Assembly (NCBI GenBank): GCA_963835735.1
Contig: CAWIGP010000007.1
Location: 372,001 to 436,000, forward strand
DNA: 64,000 bases
DNA from: DASQMT01 sp963835735
GTDB lineage: Bacteria; Actinomycetota; Thermoleophilia; Solirubrobacterales; Solirubrobacteraceae
Direction of reading: 5' to 3'
Shown: piece after piece, positions 9,315-17,876 of the stretch
How positions within the stretch are numbered: position 1 is the stretch's first letter
How the letters are laid out: every line of letters starts with the position of its first letter
The notes under the pieces: model-generated
What the model saw: only the letters and a program-made list of their open reading frames with translations
What the model was told of the DNA's origin: nothing
Databases searched by the model: none
Made by a program: the position numbers and the translations under genes

Positions 9315-10523
9315 ATGCCGGCGGCCGAGCCCGTGCGCCACGTGTCGCTCGTGGAGCGGCTGCGGGCCGTCCACCTGGAGATGGTCGACGCCGTGCTGGG
9401 GGGCGACGGCCTGGGACGCGTCGCCCAGCTCGCCGCCGACGCCGCGGGCGCGAACGTGGCGATCGTCGTCCCTCGCCTGGGTGCGGCGGTGGCGTCGGCC
9501 GGCGGCCCGAGCGACCTCGGGGCGCTGCGCCGCTACGCCGGCGATCGCGCCAAGGACCGCCCGTCGCAGGTCCCGCCGGGGATCCTCACGGAGGTCCCGA
9601 TCGCGTCGGGCGACGAGGTGATCGGCTCGGTCATGCTGCTCGGCGAGCCGGGCGCGACCGCGTCCGCGGAGGCGACCGAGTTCCTCCACCTGGCCGCTGT
9701 CGCCTCGCTGACCGAGGTCGCGGTCGAGGAGGCCAAAGAGGAGGTCGAGCAGAACCTGCGCGGCTCGTTCCTGGAGGAGCTGCGTGCCAAGCCGGACGAG
9801 CTCGACCCGCACGAGGTCGTGCGCCGCGCCGCCCGGCTCGGCTGCGACCTCGCGCGCGGCGCGATCGTGCTGTGCGCGGAGCTGTCGACCGACCGGCCGC
9901 GCCATGTCGTCGCCACGATCGCGGGCGAGCATCCGGGCGCGCTCGCCCAGCACATGGAGCTGCCTGGCGACGCGCCGCGCGTCTACGCGCTGCTGCCCGC
10001 GGCCGGTGGGGACGACGCTCCGGAGGCCACGCTCGCCGGGGCGCGCCGGCTGGCGGCGCGGCTACAGCGCCACGGCACGGTCGGGCTCTCCAGCTTCTAC
10101 GCCGACCCGGCCGAGCTGGGCCGCGCCATCCAGGAGGCCGAGCTGGTGCTCGACGTTCTGCGCCGCTCCGACGTCCCGATCGCCGAGGACATCGGCACCG
10201 GCACCTACCGGCTGCTGTTCCGCGTGCTCGCCTCTCATCCCGAGGAGGTGCGCTCCTTCTACGAGGACACGGTGGCGCCGATCGTGAAGTACGACGACCA
10301 GTACGCGACCGACCTGGTCGGCACGCTCGAGGCATACCTGGAGCAGAACTGCAACATGAACGCGACCGCGTCGGCGATCTACGCGCACCGGCACACGGTC
10401 GCGTACAGACTCGACCGCGTGAAGGAGCTGACAGGCCTCGATCCGATGCAGTCCGAGGACCGCGAGCGGCTCGGCCTGGGTCTGAAGGCATACCGGATCA
10501 TCGCGCCCCGACTGCCTCGCTGA
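9315..10523 (+). CDS. PucR/CdaR-type transcriptional regulator
   Basis: 402 residues starting 5 nt after the PII stop, so third gene of the amt operon. The N-terminal half looks like a GAF-type sensor domain (about 20-150). The C-terminal ~60 residues are the PucR helix-turn-helix (NMNATASAIYAHRHTVAYRLDRV). PucR proteins usually activate catabolic operons in response to small metabolites. Placement suggests control of nitrogen uptake or assimilation, perhaps through the paired CACGTGG sites upstream of amt. The ligand is unknown. A larger open frame starting at 9111 overlaps PII and is not the gene. Confidence 0.85.
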   Translation: MPAAEPVRHVSLVERLRAVHLEMVDAVLGGDGLGRVAQLAADAAGANVAIVVPRLGAAVASAGGPSDLGALRRYAGDRAKDRPSQVPPGILTEVPIASGDEVIGSVMLLGEPGATASAEATEFLHLAAVASLTEVAVEEAKEEVEQNLRGSFLEELRAKPDELDPHEVVRRAARLGCDLARGAIVLCAELSTDRPRHVVATIAGEHPGALAQHMELPGDAPRVYALLPAAGGDDAPEATLAGARRLAARLQRHGTVGLSSFYADPAELGRAIQEAELVLDVLRRSDVPIAEDIGTGTYRLLFRVLASHPEEVRSFYEDTVAPIVKYDDQYATDLVGTLEAYLEQNCNMNATASAIYAHRHTVAYRLDRVKELTGLDPMQSEDRERLGLGLKAYRIIAPRLPR

Positions 10524-10525
10524 GC

Positions 10526-10531
10526 TACCGT
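10526..10531 (+). promoter_or_regulatory. -10 box TACCGT, leaderless arrangement
   Basis: TACCGT ends 8 nt before the ATG at 10540, just after the PucR stop codon. There is no Shine-Dalgarno. Confidence 0.4.
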
Positions 10532-10539
10532 CCAGGGCG

Positions 10540-11895
10540 ATGGGGGCCCGGATCGTCCTTGCGGCGCTTGCGCTGACGCTCGCGTACGCCGCGCCGGCGC
10601 GTGCGGTGGAGACCGGCGTGAACGAGACGCTCAGCCACACGATGCCGCTTCCGCACACGGCCGGCCAGCTGGGCGCGGACTGGGTCCGGATGTGGGCGCT
10701 GTGGCAGGACATGGAGCCCGCGCCCGGCTCCTACAACCAGCACTTGATCTCGGTCATGAACGGGCGCATCGCGGCGCTGAAGGCCCGCGGCGTCAAGGTG
10801 CTGGTCGTCATGCACCGCACGCCCGCGTGGGCGTCGGGCGGCCAGGGCGGGATCGCGCCGCCGTCGAACCCGGCGACGTTCGGGCGGTTCATGGGCGAGA
10901 TCGCGCAACGGATCCCCGGCGCGGACGCGTGGGAGCTCTGGAACGAGCCCGACAGCGGCGAGTTCTGGGCCGGCGGCGCCGACCCCGCCGCATACGCGGC
11001 GCTGCTGCGCTCCGCCTACCCCGCGATCAAGGCGGCCCAGCCGGGCGACGTCGTCGTCACCGGCGGCATGGTCGGCAACAACATGGACTTCCTCGCCGCG
11101 CTCTACGCGAACGGCGCGCAGGGCTACTTCGACGCAGTCGGCGTCCACACCGACACCGCCTGCCTGACGAACGGCCCGGACGTCTACTACCGCGACGAGC
11201 GCGGGCGGGTCGGCCGCTACACGTTCTCGGCCTACCGCGAGGTGCACGCCGTCATGACCGACCACGGCGACGGCGCCAAGCCGGTGTGGATGACCGAGAT
11301 GGGCTGGAGCACGCAGCGCGGGCTCTGCCCCGTCGGCCGGTGGGCCGGCACGAAGCCGCTGGGAGTCTCACCGCGCCGCCAGGCGCGCTTCCTCCGCGCG
11401 GCGTACCGCTGCGTGGCGGCGGATCCGATCCTCGGCGTCGCGATCTGGTTCGGGCTGCAGGACATCCCGGTGTCGCGTCACGCGCGCGGATTTGGTCTGT
11501 ACCGCCGCAACAAGAAGGCCAAGCCGGCCGCGAAGGCGTTCCGCCGGCTCGAGCGCGGGATCCGGCCGCGCGGCGGCTGCGGCGGCTACGTCGACCGCAC
11601 GCCGCCGACGATCCAGGTGCGCTCGCCGCTGAACGGCCGCCGCTTCCGCGACAAGCTCAGCGTGCGCGTGCGCGCCTTCGACAACCGGGGCGGCAGCGGG
11701 ATCGGGCGGATCAGCCTGGCCCTGGATGGGCAGCACGTTCGCTCGTGGGGCGGCTCGGGCGGCTCGATCGCCCCGTGGTGGGGGAGCGCCGACTGGAAGC
11801 CGGGGCCGCATACGCTCACGTTCAGCGTGCGCGACTACGCGCAGAACGCGACGGCCGTGAGCGTGCAGGTCCAGAAGCTCCGCCGCCGGCGCTGA
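10540..11895 (+). CDS. Secreted glycoside hydrolase, clan A (GH5/GH39-like), with C-terminal Ig-like domain
   Basis: 451 residues. Signal peptide (VLAALALTLAYAAPARA), then a TIM-barrel hydrolase to about 345. WELWNEPDSGEF near residue 130 carries the acid/base Glu after Asn, and WMTEMGWST near 250 carries the nucleophile Glu, the two clan-A markers. The last ~90 residues form an Ig-like module (RTPPTIQVRSPLNG onwards) typical of extracellular enzymes. It probably cleaves a beta-linked polysaccharide outside the cell, in the manner of PslG-like hydrolases; the substrate cannot be read from sequence. No sugar-metabolism genes adjoin it. Confidence 0.8.
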   Translation: MGARIVLAALALTLAYAAPARAVETGVNETLSHTMPLPHTAGQLGADWVRMWALWQDMEPAPGSYNQHLISVMNGRIAALKARGVKVLVVMHRTPAWASGGQGGIAPPSNPATFGRFMGEIAQRIPGADAWELWNEPDSGEFWAGGADPAAYAALLRSAYPAIKAAQPGDVVVTGGMVGNNMDFLAALYANGAQGYFDAVGVHTDTACLTNGPDVYYRDERGRVGRYTFSAYREVHAVMTDHGDGAKPVWMTEMGWSTQRGLCPVGRWAGTKPLGVSPRRQARFLRAAYRCVAADPILGVAIWFGLQDIPVSRHARGFGLYRRNKKAKPAAKAFRRLERGIRPRGGCGGYVDRTPPTIQVRSPLNGRRFRDKLSVRVRAFDNRGGSGIGRISLALDGQHVRSWGGSGGSIAPWWGSADWKPGPHTLTFSVRDYAQNATAVSVQVQKLRRRR

Positions 11896-11920
11896 AGCGC
11901 GCGGCCGCGCGTGCCGATCA

Positions 11921-12215
11921 CCCGGGGCGTCGGCCAGGCTCTCGTTCCGGCAGCTCGACGCGCTCACGGTCAAGGTGACCGGCGGCGTCAGGGCGCACGC
12001 CTCGGCCAAGCTCGGCGGGCGCGCGGTGGTCGTGTTCCAGAAGCGCGCGGGCGGGAAGTGGAAGACGGTCGACCGGATCCGCCGGCGGGCGAGCCGGCCG
12101 GTCGCGGTGACGCACCCGCGTCAAGCGCGGCTCGTGGCGCGTGTTCCTGCGCTATCCCGGCCGCAAGGACTTCAAGCAGTCGCGCTTGAGGCCGCTGCGC
12201 TTCGCGATCACCTGA
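11921..12215 (+). pseudogene. Decayed C-terminal domain remnant after the glycoside hydrolase
   Basis: No intact gene occupies 11896-12231. One frame reads protein-like from 11921 (LSFRQLDALTVKVTGG, then GRAVVVFQKRAGGKWKTVD) to about 12115. A different frame then gives RVKRGSWRVFLRYPGRKDF and runs to a TGA at 12213-12215. Together they resemble one beta-rich extracellular module ('KRGSWRVFLRYPG' is typical of Ig-like tails) broken by a frameshift. There is no start codon context, so it is most likely the remnant of a gene or a detached tail of a neighbour. Confidence 0.5.
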
Positions 12216-12231
12216 CAGCATCCGCCCTGAG

Positions 12232-13066
12232 ATGGGGACGGCCGAGCGGATCAGCGGTGAGGCGCGCGCGGTCGCGGCGAGCGCGGCGCCGGTTACGCGG
12301 GAGTCGCTCGCGGCTGACCTCGGCCGGCTCGGCGTGCGGCCGGGGAGCGTGCTGCTCGCCCACTCGTCGCTGTCGGCGCTCGGCTGGGTGTGCGGTGGCG
12401 CGCAGGCGGTCGTGGAGGCGCTGCTCGACGCGCTCGGTCCTGAGGGCACGCTGGTCGTGCCGACGCACACGAACGGCAACTCCGAACCGTCGCAGTGGCG
12501 CCACCCGCCGGTGCCCGAGGACTGGTGGCCGGTCATCCGCGCGAAGATGCCGGCCTACGACCCGGCGCTCACGCCCGCGCGCGGGCTGGGCGTCGTGGCC
12601 GAGCTCGCGCGCACGTGGCCGGGCGCGCGCCGCTCGGCCCACCCGCAGGACTCGTTCGCCGCGGTCGGCCCGGCCGCCGAGCAGGTGACCGCGGGGCACG
12701 CGCTCGACAGCGGGTTCGGCGAGCGCTCGCCGCTGGCGCGCGTGCACGAGCTCGACGGCGACGTGCTGCTGCTCGGTGTCGGGCACGGCTCCAACAGCGT
12801 CGCTGCACCTCGCCGAGCACCGCGTACCGAACCCGCCGCGCGAGGCCTACGGCGCGGCGGTGATGGGACCGGGCGGTCGCCGCTGGGTGACGTGGGAGGA
12901 CGTCGTCGCGGACGAGAGCGACTTCGAGGCGCTGGGTGAGGCGTTCGACGCGACGGGCGCGGTCACGGTCGGCCGGGTCGGGGTGGGGGCGGCGCGGCTG
13001 ATGCGCCAGCGGGCGTTGGTCGCTTTCGGCGTTGCGTGGATGGTCGAGCACCGGGTCGCCTCGTAG
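12232..13066 (+). pseudogene. AAC(3)-family aminoglycoside N-acetyltransferase-like gene with single-base frameshift
   Basis: The first frame (12232 onward) matches the AAC(3)/YokD family: LLAHSSLSALGWVCGG, EGTLVVPTHTNGN, YDPALTPARGLGVVAE, SAHPQDSFAAVG, LLLGVGHGSN. At about 12799 homology jumps to the next frame, which continues SLHLAEHRVPNPPREAY to TAG 13066. Removing one G at 12799 restores a ~277-residue product, normal for the family. It is a true pseudogene or a sequencing error. Family members acetylate the 3-amino group of aminoglycosides using acetyl-CoA, but many chromosomal copies have other or unknown substrates. Start ATG 12232 has no Shine-Dalgarno. Confidence 0.8.
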
Positions 13067-13079
13067 GCGCGTGGCGCAC

Positions 13080-13262
13080 GTCAACTGCGGCTTTGAGGAC
13101 GCGGGTTCGGCGGGGCGCCGGCACTCGGGGCGCTTTGACCACCGCATCGGTGGTCAAGGCGCCCCGAGTGGATGCGGGGCGGGCAAGTCTCGCTATGCGT
13201 TATCAACCCGCCCCACGTGAGCGCCGCGGCACTCCGCGCTCCCCTTCAATGCCGCAGTTGAC
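13080..13262. repeat. Composite palindromic repeat, copy A
   Basis: A 183-bp intergenic element bounded by inverted repeats: GTCAACTGCGGC (13080-13091) and its complement at 13251-13262, extended inward by TTGAGG / CCTTCAA. Inside are hairpin P1 at 13122-13170 (23-bp arms, loop CAT, core ACCACCG/CGGTGGT and GGTCAAGGCGC) and module P2 at 13176-13214 (GGGGCGGG / CCCGCCCC around TCTCGCTATGCGTTATC). Copy C at 62176-62390 has both modules in the opposite orientation. It encodes nothing obvious. Confidence 0.85.
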
Positions 13263-13279
13263 TTTCGCCGGACCCGAGG

Positions 13280-13882
13280 TCAGCGCCCCGCCTCTTCCCC
13301 ACGCACCACCTCGCCGTCCTCGCCCACCCGCGCAGGGACCGGATCGGCGGTGATCGTCACGTCGAACGCGCCATCGGTGCGCCCGTCGCCGAGCGACACG
13401 TCGCCGACCAACGCCGGCGACAGCCGCCAGTTGACCGTGTAGCGGCCGGCCTTCGCGGCCGTGAGCCTCCATTCGAGCGTGCGCGACTGACCCTCCCCGA
13501 GCGGCCCGACCGCCCACGTGTTGGTGTAGGCGGACTCGCCGCCGGCCGGGCCCTCGTCCACGATCCACACGGGCCGCGCGCTCGCCGCGAGCGTCGGGTC
13601 GTCGGTCGCCTGCCCGAAGGCGACCGGCGCCTGCCCGTCCTGGCCGGGTGCGGTCTCGACGGTCACCGCGAGGTCCGGCACGGCGCGGTCGCCCGTGTTC
13701 TCCACCTCGAGCCTCATCGTCGACGACTCGGCGATCCGCTGCTCGGCCGGGAACGAGGCGTCGGTGACGTCCAGATCGAAGCGCCCGGAGGGCGCGTCGG
13801 CGTCCTGGCGCTCGTCGCCGCAGGCGACCGCGCACACGGCGCAGAGCAGAGCGACCGCAATGCGTCCACGCGTGTCCCTCAT
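13280..13882 (-). CDS. Putative lipoprotein, hypothetical
   Basis: 200 residues from ATG 13882. A signal peptide (IAVALLCAVCAVACGDE) ends in the lipobox AVAC, so the mature protein should be lipid-anchored outside the membrane. The body is a beta-rich, probably Ig-like or DUF11-like fold (LEVENTGDRAVPDLAVTVE; LTAAKAGRYTVNWRLSP). Not recognised beyond this. The reading frame is open further upstream, but the signal peptide fixes the start. It is divergent from the mce operon and its 3' end abuts repeat A. Confidence 0.65.
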   Translation of the reverse strand: MRDTRGRIAVALLCAVCAVACGDERQDADAPSGRFDLDVTDASFPAEQRIAESSTMRLEVENTGDRAVPDLAVTVETAPGQDGQAPVAFGQATDDPTLAASARPVWIVDEGPAGGESAYTNTWAVGPLGEGQSRTLEWRLTAAKAGRYTVNWRLSPALVGDVSLGDGRTDGAFDVTITADPVPARVGEDGEVVRGEEAGR

Positions 13883-14041
13883 CCCGGCGGCGACCATACC
13901 AGCGGCCACGGCCCCGGGCGTCGGATCTGGCGGCCCGCCGCAGGTTTCGGCCACGGTTGGCGTTTGCGGCGACAGAACCCCGTCCGTAGTCTGTCGGCAC
14001 TTGAGGGGCGCCGACACCGGCGTGACGCGGAGGGGAGCGAA

Positions 14042-14848
14042 TTGGTACGAGGGGTGGCCGATAGGGCCTTCCTACCGGCAAAGAGCCTGCTCGAGGAGGT
14101 GGGCGACATGATGATCCTCACGGGGAAGACCATCGTGTCGGCCGTCCGCCCGCCGTACCCCTACGGCGGCGAGTTCGTCTCCCAGTTCCTGTTCGCCCTG
14201 AAGCTCTGCTGGTTCCCGCTGGTGGTCTCGACGGTCGCGTTCGGCTACGCGGCGCCGGGGCTGCAGGCGGCGAACTTCCTCGTGCTGTTCGGCGCGCTGG
14301 ACCGGCTCGGCGGGTTCTTCGTGCTCGCCTCGATCCGCGAGTTCGCGCCGTTCGTGACCGCGATCGTGCTCGCCGGCGTGGCCGGCACCGCGATCACCGC
14401 GGACCTCGGCGCGCGGAAGATCCGCGAGGAGCTCGACGCGCTGCAGGTGCTCGGCGTCGACCCGGTGAAGAACCTCGTCGTGCCGCGCTTCCTCGCACTG
14501 ATGCTCGTCACCGGCCTGTTCGACATCTACGCGATCCTGTTCGGCGTCTTCGGCGGGATCATCACCACGCTCGTGTACGACCAGCCGCTCGGCCCGTTCC
14601 GGGCGACGTTCCTGACCAACGCCTCCGTAGTCGACCTCTGGGGGTCGGTCCTGAAGTGCACGATGTTCGGCGCGATCATCGCGATCGTCTGCTGTTACAA
14701 GGGGATGACAGCCACCGGCGGGGCGGCCGGAGTCGGCCGCGCCGTCAACCAGGCGGTGGTGATCGCGATCCTCGGCGTGTTCTCGTTCAACTACGTGTTC
14801 ACGCAGACGCTGCTGGCCACCCACCCCGAGATCCTGAACATCAAGTGA
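14042..14848 (+). CDS. yrbE1A: YrbE/MlaE-type ABC permease, first
   Basis: 268 residues from TTG 14042, which has AGGGGAG five bases upstream; GTG 14054 and ATG 14108 are alternatives. MlaE/YrbE permease with 5-6 membrane helices and the typical segment VAGTAITADLGARKIREELDAL, the coupling region for the ATPase. It opens a run of 13 same-strand genes that ends at 30586. With the second permease, the ATPase and six Mce proteins it should form a lipid importer spanning membrane and envelope. The intergenic stretch 13883-14041 must hold the promoter; no convincing -35/-10 pair was recognised there. Confidence 0.9.
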   Translation: MVRGVADRAFLPAKSLLEEVGDMMILTGKTIVSAVRPPYPYGGEFVSQFLFALKLCWFPLVVSTVAFGYAAPGLQAANFLVLFGALDRLGGFFVLASIREFAPFVTAIVLAGVAGTAITADLGARKIREELDALQVLGVDPVKNLVVPRFLALMLVTGLFDIYAILFGVFGGIITTLVYDQPLGPFRATFLTNASVVDLWGSVLKCTMFGAIIAIVCCYKGMTATGGAAGVGRAVNQAVVIAILGVFSFNYVFTQTLLATHPEILNIK

Positions 14849-15642
14849 CCGGCTGGTTCGCCATCCCGCGTGAGTGGATTGCGTCCTTCGGGGACATCGT
14901 CAAGTTCTGCACGCGCGTCGTCGGCGAGGTGTTCGGTCTCCGGGTCTTCCGCTTCTTCGGCGAGGCGCTGCGCCAGGCCGGGCTGCTGATCCTCTCCTCG
15001 ACGCTCGTCATCTGGGGCCTGATCTTCATCATCGGCCTGCAGTGCGGGATCGAGGGCGCGTACTTCAACCGCGCCGTCGGCTCGCCCGCGTACGCCGGCG
15101 TGTTCGCCGCTTGGTGCGACCTGCGCGAGCTGGTCCCGTACGCGTTCGGCTACATGATGGCCGCCAAGGTCGGCACCGGCATCGTCGCCGAGATCGGCTC
15201 GATGCGGATCTCCGACGAGGTCGACGCGCTCGAGGTGATGGGCATCTCCTCGATGACGTTCCTGTGCGCGACGCGCCTGCTGGCCGCCTGGATGGTGCTT
15301 CCGTTCGTGTACCTCGCGGGGATCGGAGCGGGCTTCTTCGCCTCCTACTTAGCCGTGGTGGAGCAGATAGGCGAGGTCTCGTCGGGCGGGTTCTTCCTGA
15401 TCTTCTGGATGTTCCAGAATCCGCCCGACCTGCTCTTCAGCGTGATCAAGGCGATGGCGATGGCGACCGTGATCGTGCTGGTCGGGTGCTACTACGGATA
15501 CAACGCGTCCGGCGGACCGGTCGGAGTCGGCACCGCGACCGCAAAGTCGATGGTGCTCAACATCGTGCTCGTGCACCTGATCGGCATGCTGGGGACCCAG
15601 ATCTTCTGGGGCGCGAACCCACGAGCTCCGATCGGAGGCTGA
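14845..15642 (+). CDS. yrbE1B: YrbE/MlaE-type ABC permease, second
   Basis: 265 residues. GTG 14845 overlaps the previous stop (GTGA), indicating coupled translation. MlaE-family permease with IVAEIGSMRISDEVDALEVMGI, the counterpart of the coupling segment in the first permease. Two different permeases in tandem are the actinobacterial arrangement, whereas Mla systems have one. The gap to the ATPase gene is 6 nt. Confidence 0.92.
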   Translation: MTGWFAIPREWIASFGDIVKFCTRVVGEVFGLRVFRFFGEALRQAGLLILSSTLVIWGLIFIIGLQCGIEGAYFNRAVGSPAYAGVFAAWCDLRELVPYAFGYMMAAKVGTGIVAEIGSMRISDEVDALEVMGISSMTFLCATRLLAAWMVLPFVYLAGIGAGFFASYLAVVEQIGEVSSGGFFLIFWMFQNPPDLLFSVIKAMAMATVIVLVGCYYGYNASGGPVGVGTATAKSMVLNIVLVHLIGMLGTQIFWGANPRAPIGG

Positions 15643-15648
15643 GACGCA

Positions 15649-16536
15649 GTGCCCGACGAACGCAATCCCCCGATCATCCACCGCGAGGGCGGACCGGAGC
15701 CGGAGCCCCGCGAGGAGCCCGCGCCTGCCGGGCACGACGACGAGTACAAGTGGCACACCGGTGAGCAGCGCCCGACCGGCGTGCAGGACGCGGTCGAGTT
15801 CGTCGAGGTCCACAAGGCGTTCGGCCGCAACAAGATCCTGCGCGGCCTGAACCTCGGCATCCCCGAGGACAAGATCTCGATGATCCTCGGCCCGTCGGGG
15901 ACCGGTAAGTCGGTCTGCATCAAGCACATGGTCGGTCTGCTGTATCCCGACCAGGGCGACGTGCTCGTGCACGGCGAGTCGGTGCCGAACATGGCCGACG
16001 ACGACCTGTTCGCGATGCGCAAGAAGTTCGGCGTGCTGTTCCAGGACGGCGCGCTGTTCGGCTCGATGGACCTGTACGACAACGTCGCGTTCCCGCTGCG
16101 CCAGCACACCGACAAGGGCGAGGACGAGATCGAGGACATCGTGATGCGGCGCCTGCGCGAGGTCGGGCTCGAGGGCTCGCGTGAGAAGGCGCCCAACGAA
16201 CTATCCGGCGGCATGCGCAAGCGCGCCGGCTTCGCGCGCGCGCTCGTGCTCGATCCCGACATCGTGCTGTTCGACGAGCCCGACTCCGGCCTGGACCCCG
16301 TCCGCACCGCGCTCCTGTGCGAGCTGATCCAGGAGGTGCATGAGGAGAACGGCGGCGCCTACGTCGTGATCACGCACGACATCATGTCCGCCAAGCGGGT
16401 GGCGGAGTACATCGCGGTGCTGTGGAAGGGGCGGATCGTGGAGTCCGGCCCCGCCGACGAGTTGTTCGACTCCGACAACCAGTTCGTCCGTCAGTTCCTG
16501 GCGGGCGCGTCACAGGGCCCGCTGGGGATGGAGTGA
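15649..16536 (+). CDS. ABC transporter ATPase of the Mce system, MlaF/Mkl-like
   Basis: 295 residues; GTG start 9 nt after GGAGG. Walker A GPSGTGKS near 88, signature LSGGMRKR near 185, Walker B IVLFDEPDSGLD and switch His in THD are all intact. It powers lipid movement by the YrbE pair. About 45 N-terminal charged, Pro/Glu-rich residues precede the core. In mycobacteria the ATPase (MceG/Mkl) is encoded away from mce operons, while here it is inside, so the locus is self-sufficient. Confidence 0.93.
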   Translation: MPDERNPPIIHREGGPEPEPREEPAPAGHDDEYKWHTGEQRPTGVQDAVEFVEVHKAFGRNKILRGLNLGIPEDKISMILGPSGTGKSVCIKHMVGLLYPDQGDVLVHGESVPNMADDDLFAMRKKFGVLFQDGALFGSMDLYDNVAFPLRQHTDKGEDEIEDIVMRRLREVGLEGSREKAPNELSGGMRKRAGFARALVLDPDIVLFDEPDSGLDPVRTALLCELIQEVHEENGGAYVVITHDIMSAKRVAEYIAVLWKGRIVESGPADELFDSDNQFVRQFLAGASQGPLGME

Positions 16537-17876
16537 CGCTCGCCCGCGGCGCCGCCGTCCTCGCACTCGCCCTGGTCGTCGCGCTCGCCGCGTGGCTGCT
16601 GCTGCGCGACGGGGGCGGTACCGAGTACACGCTGGTGTTCGAGAACGCCGGGCAGCTCGTGCCCGACAACGACGTGCAGGTCGGCGGGCGCCGCGTCGGC
16701 TCCGTCCGTTCGATCGAGCTGACCGAGAACAACCAGGCTGCGGTGAAGGTGCGGGTGGAGGAGCCGTTCGCGCCGCTACGCGAGGGCACCAAGGCGACGA
16801 TCCGCCTGACCTCGCTGTCGGGCATCGCGAACCGCTACATCGCGCTCACGCCGGCGCCCGACGACGCGCGCGAGCTCCCCGACGGCGCGACGCTCACGAC
16901 CGCGTCGACCTCCCCGGTCGTCGACCTCGACCAGATCTTCAACACGCTCGACGAGAAGACCCGCGGAGACCTGCAGGACGTCGTCAAGGGCTTCGCCACC
17001 CAGTATGCGGGCAAGGGGCCGGAGGCCGCCGAGGCGATCGAGTACTTCAATCCGCTGCTCTCGACCTCGCGCCGGCTGGTCGGCGAGTTGACCGAGGACG
17101 AGGACAGCCTCACGCGCTTCCTCGTCGACTCGTCGCGGCTCACCACCGCACTGGCCGAACGGCGCGACGACCTCGCCGACCTGGTCGGCAACACGAACGC
17201 CACCGCGCGCGCGATCGGCTCGGAGAACGTCGCGCTGGCGCAGGCGCTCGGCCTGCTGCCGACGACGCTGCGACGCGCCAACACGACGTTCGTGAACCTG
17301 CGTGCGACGCTCGACGACCTCGATGTGCTCGTCGCCGAGTCCAAGCCGGCGACGAAGGAGCTCGCCCCGTTCCTGCGCGACCTGCGGCCGCTGCTCGCCG
17401 AGGCTCGGCCGACGATCCGGGACCTCTCCACGGCGATCAGCCGCAGCGGCCCCGACAACGACCTGACCGACGCGACACGCCGGATGCCGTCGCTGCAGAG
17501 CGTCGCCACGCCGGCGTTCCGCAACGGCCGCGAGGCGCTCCAGCGGGCCCAGCCGGTGCTCGAGTTCCTGCGCCCCTACGCGCCCGACCTGGCGGGCTGG
17601 CTGCGCGACTTCGGACAGGGCGCCTCGAACTACGACGCCAACGGCCACTACGCCCGCATCCAGCCGATCTTCAACGCGTTCAACTTCGAGGACAACCCGG
17701 CCGGCGGCGTGCTGACCCCGATCCCGCCGTCGCAGCGCTTCGAGGAGTACGAGGTCAACCAGCTGCGCCGCTGCCCGGGAGCCGCGTCCCAGCCGGCCGC
17801 CGACGGCTCGGCGCCCTGGCGCGACACGTCCGGCACGCTCGACTGCGATCCCGACCAGGCGCTGCCCGGGCCATGA
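16533..17876 (+). CDS. Mce family protein, first of six
   Basis: 447 residues. GTG 16533 overlaps the ATPase stop. N-terminal transmembrane helix (AVLALALVVALAAWLLL), then the MCE/MlaD domain (about 30-115: VFENAGQLVPDNDVQVGGRRVGSV), then a long alpha-helical region rich in Leu/Arg/Asp repeats to about 360, and a Cys-containing C-terminal tail. Mce proteins assemble as hexamers forming a tube that carries lipids across the envelope. The order number is positional; equivalence to mycobacterial MceA is not shown. Confidence 0.9.
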   Translation: MTLARGAAVLALALVVALAAWLLLRDGGGTEYTLVFENAGQLVPDNDVQVGGRRVGSVRSIELTENNQAAVKVRVEEPFAPLREGTKATIRLTSLSGIANRYIALTPAPDDARELPDGATLTTASTSPVVDLDQIFNTLDEKTRGDLQDVVKGFATQYAGKGPEAAEAIEYFNPLLSTSRRLVGELTEDEDSLTRFLVDSSRLTTALAERRDDLADLVGNTNATARAIGSENVALAQALGLLPTTLRRANTTFVNLRATLDDLDVLVAESKPATKELAPFLRDLRPLLAEARPTIRDLSTAISRSGPDNDLTDATRRMPSLQSVATPAFRNGREALQRAQPVLEFLRPYAPDLAGWLRDFGQGASNYDANGHYARIQPIFNAFNFEDNPAGGVLTPIPPSQRFEEYEVNQLRRCPGAASQPAADGSAPWRDTSGTLDCDPDQALPGP

